From contig JBDNZS010000106.1 of the NCBI GenBank assembly GCA_047722935.1, positions 1 to 5,810 on the forward strand: a DNA stretch of 5,810 nt. The letters are read 5' to 3'. This stretch comes from Ethanoligenens sp047722935 (lineage in GTDB: Bacteria > Bacillota > Clostridia > Oscillospirales > Ethanoligenentaceae). The notes beneath the pieces were generated by a model. The model did not search any database. It saw nothing but the letters and a program-made list of their open reading frames with translations, and was not told where the DNA came from. Both the position numbers and the translations under genes were made by a program. This document shows positions 4,761 to 5,810 of this stretch, piece by piece; the stretch's first letter is position 1; the number at the start of each line of letters is the position of its first letter.

Positions 4761-5132
4761 ATGACCGAAGAACAGGAAGGTAAGTGCCATGCCATTATTC
4801 ATGCTGCGTCCGCATTGGCGGCAGGGATAGGCGCGGGCCTCGCACAACTGCCTTGTTCGGATAATGCTGCCATCATTCCCATCCAGATTACTATGGTCAT
4901 TTCATTGGGGGCGGTGTTTGGAGTGGAATTGAGCAAATCGACTGCGACGGCAACATTGGCTTCCGCGACCGGAACACTGGTAGGACGAGGATTAAGTGAA
5001 GTGCTGGTTGGATGGGTACCGGTTATCGGAAATATCATCAATGCAACGACAGCCGCCGGGGTAACAGAAACCATTGGGTGGACGGTTGCGCAGAACTTCG
5101 ACAAGCAGACCGGCAAAAGACTATGCAAGTAG
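4761..5132 (+). CDS. Small DUF697 domain protein (hydrophobic)
   Basis: The 123-residue protein consists almost wholly of a DUF697 domain, the helical domain otherwise found at the C-terminus of YcjF-type and Era-like GTPases: AIIHAASALAAGIGAGLAQLP (11-31), IIPIQITMVISLGAVFGVEL (38-57), then TATLASATGTLVGRGLSEVL and GWVPVIGNIINATTAAGVTE (85-104). The Ala/Gly-rich helices in hairpin-like order suggest membrane association. No GTPase domain is attached and none is seen nearby, so this is a stand-alone form. GGAGG at 4747-4751 lies nine bases before the ATG. It is the last gene of the XRE/GYF_2 operon, closed by a strong terminator. I infer that it works with the GYF_2 membrane protein; a pore-forming or toxin-like role is possible but unproven. 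Confidence 0.8.
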   Translation: MTEEQEGKCHAIIHAASALAAGIGAGLAQLPCSDNAAIIPIQITMVISLGAVFGVELSKSTATATLASATGTLVGRGLSEVLVGWVPVIGNIINATTAAGVTETIGWTVAQNFDKQTGKRLCK

Positions 5133-5154
5133 ATCATACAATCAAATAAAAATG

Positions 5155-5196
5155 AAAATCGCTTACAGCTGTAACAGGCTGTAAGCGATTTTTTAT
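5155..5196 (+). terminator. Strong intrinsic terminator after the DUF697 gene
   Basis: A perfect 14-bp stem (5155-5168 with 5179-5192) surrounds a 10-base loop and merges into a T-run (5189-5194). It would end the XRE/GYF_2/DUF697 transcript. The ribosome binding site of the next gene begins only about eight bases after the T-run, so the hairpin also forms the leader of that gene if transcription reads through. The stem begins with AAAA, so it may work leftward too. Confidence 0.88.
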
Positions 5197-5216
5197 GCTT
5201 GAAAGGAGCAAATGCA

Positions 5217-5591
5217 TTGAAGCGTATACGTGGTTCGCGAGACATCCAAAACCTACGCAAATGGAATCGAACTTACAAACAGATTGCTGCCTATCTGGAA
5301 CAATATTGGATGGCACTGGAACGGGAAAACACGGATTTTCCACCGGAAGGATATGTGCCTGTCGTGCTTTTGGAAAGACCACAGGATGCAGAGCAGCTTG
5401 GACTTGTGGACATTCATGCACAGTACCGGCATACCTTTCCAGAATATGTGGAGCTGATTGCACTTGAGGATGGAGTTCAGCTATATAATGCCTGTGTCCT
5501 CCTCAACAATGAGGATACCATCAATATATTTTCTATCAAGGGTGTTTTGGATGCAAGGACAGAGCGTTTCTTGGAAGCGGAATGCAAATGA
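5217..5591 (+). CDS. Hypothetical protein of 124 residues, TTG start
   Basis: I do not recognise this protein. It begins with a basic stretch (KRIRGSRDIQNLRKWNR), followed by a helix (YKQIAAYLEQYWMALERE), a proline-containing strand region (FPPEGYVPVVLLERPQ) and an acidic C-terminal half (EYVELIALEDGVQLYNA, TERFLEAECK). It has no signal peptide or membrane span. The TTG at 5217 is chosen because AAAGGAG (5202-5208) stands eight bases upstream; the in-frame TTG at 5199 would put the start on top of that site. It follows the DUF697 terminator directly with no clear promoter of its own, so expression may depend on read-through. Coding is supported by length, ribosome binding site and a well-behaved reading frame. 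Plasmid or integrative element cargo is the likely context. Confidence 0.7.
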   Translation: MKRIRGSRDIQNLRKWNRTYKQIAAYLEQYWMALERENTDFPPEGYVPVVLLERPQDAEQLGLVDIHAQYRHTFPEYVELIALEDGVQLYNACVLLNNEDTINIFSIKGVLDARTERFLEAECK

Positions 5592-5630
5592 CATAGGTCG
5601 TTTACATCGATAAAGGGGGCTAAAAACGGT

Positions 5631-5658
5631 TTGATACTCAAATGGGCATTCATATAAG
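5631..5658 (+). promoter_or_regulatory. Candidate promoter of the DUF960-like gene
   Basis: TTGATA (5631-5636) and TATAAG (5653-5658) are 16 bases apart, each matching the consensus at five of six positions. A small hairpin CGGAT-TGAAGC-ATCCG (5660-5675) lies at or just after the predicted start. The leader to the ATG at 5718 would be about 53 bases. Confidence 0.55.
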
Positions 5659-5717
5659 CCGGATTGAAGCATCCGTCTATCTGGGGCCAAATTCGCTTTA
5701 TTTAGGGGATGTGTAAA

Positions 5718-5810
5718 ATGGAGAACAAGCCAAAATTCATGACGCGCGGCGTTCAAGCAACTGTGCCGGGTGAGACACAGATATGGCTGTGGAATTTAAT
5801 GGAACGCCTG
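5718..5810 (+). CDS. DUF960-like protein, N-terminal fragment (runs off right edge)
   Basis: Thirty-one codons are readable to the window end, starting MENKPKFMTRGVQATVPGE and continuing TQIWLWNLMERL. The pattern 'TRG(I/V)....(I/V)P.E.Q..LW.L(I/M)' is what I recall of DUF960, a small protein family of unknown function common in Bacillota and their mobile elements. The ATG follows AGGGGA at 5704-5709 with a spacing of eight. A candidate promoter lies just upstream, so it probably begins a new transcription unit. The family assignment rests on the N-terminus only. Confidence 0.6.
   Translation, partial: MENKPKFMTRGVQATVPGETQIWLWNLMERL

Noticed and set aside
4799..5260. Long minus-strand reading frame opposite the DUF697 gene
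   Set aside because: It is antisense to a clear gene, spans a strong terminator, and has no recognisable domain or ribosome binding site.
5481..5756. Minus-strand frame over the 5592-5717 gap
   Set aside because: Mostly antisense to the 124-residue gene, without a ribosome binding site or any family resemblance; the gap is better explained by the DUF960 promoter and leader.

Overview
The window looks like accessory DNA from a low-to-moderate-GC Bacillota bacterium, most likely a gut Clostridia member. This is inferred from strong AGGAG-type ribosome binding sites, sigma-A-type promoters, a TTG start, and families typical of that group (XRE-DUF5680, GNAT, DUF1835-like, GYF_2, DUF697, DUF960-like). 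No rRNA, tRNA, CRISPR array, transposase or integrase is visible.

Left part (1-1631, all minus strand): the N-terminus of a DUF1835-like gene leaving the left edge, an XRE-DUF5680 regulator split by a one-base frameshift (268-935), and a GNAT acetyltransferase (1131-1631). These look like ordinary chromosomal genes.

Junction (1632-2116): about 485 bases without a gene, but rich in structure. A gapless three-way junction can form at 1763-1818, other inverted repeats flank it, and a hexamer/dyad array at 2061-2090 sits on the likely transcription start of parA. It could be a centromere, a replication or transfer site, or an RNA gene. Which of these cannot be decided from the sequence.

Centre (2117-3521): a compact type Ib-like partition operon, with a ParA ATPase overlapping a ribbon-helix-helix protein by 53 bases. 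It meets a convergent XRE repressor gene at a perfect 18-bp bidirectional terminator that also contains or abuts both stop codons. This suggests a plasmid or an integrative element with its own maintenance genes.

Right part (3522-5810): two divergent XRE regulators share a 305-bp control region with a good promoter for each and a near-palindromic operator next to the minus-strand start. The rightward regulator heads an operon of a GYF_2 gene cut by a 100-N assembly gap, a GYF_2 membrane protein, and a small hydrophobic DUF697 protein, closed by a strong terminator. The XRE/GYF_2/GYF_2-TM/DUF697 operon is the best candidate here for an undescribed system; I infer a regulated membrane-associated module but see no catalytic domain. 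After it come an unrecognised 124-residue protein and the start of a DUF960-like gene.
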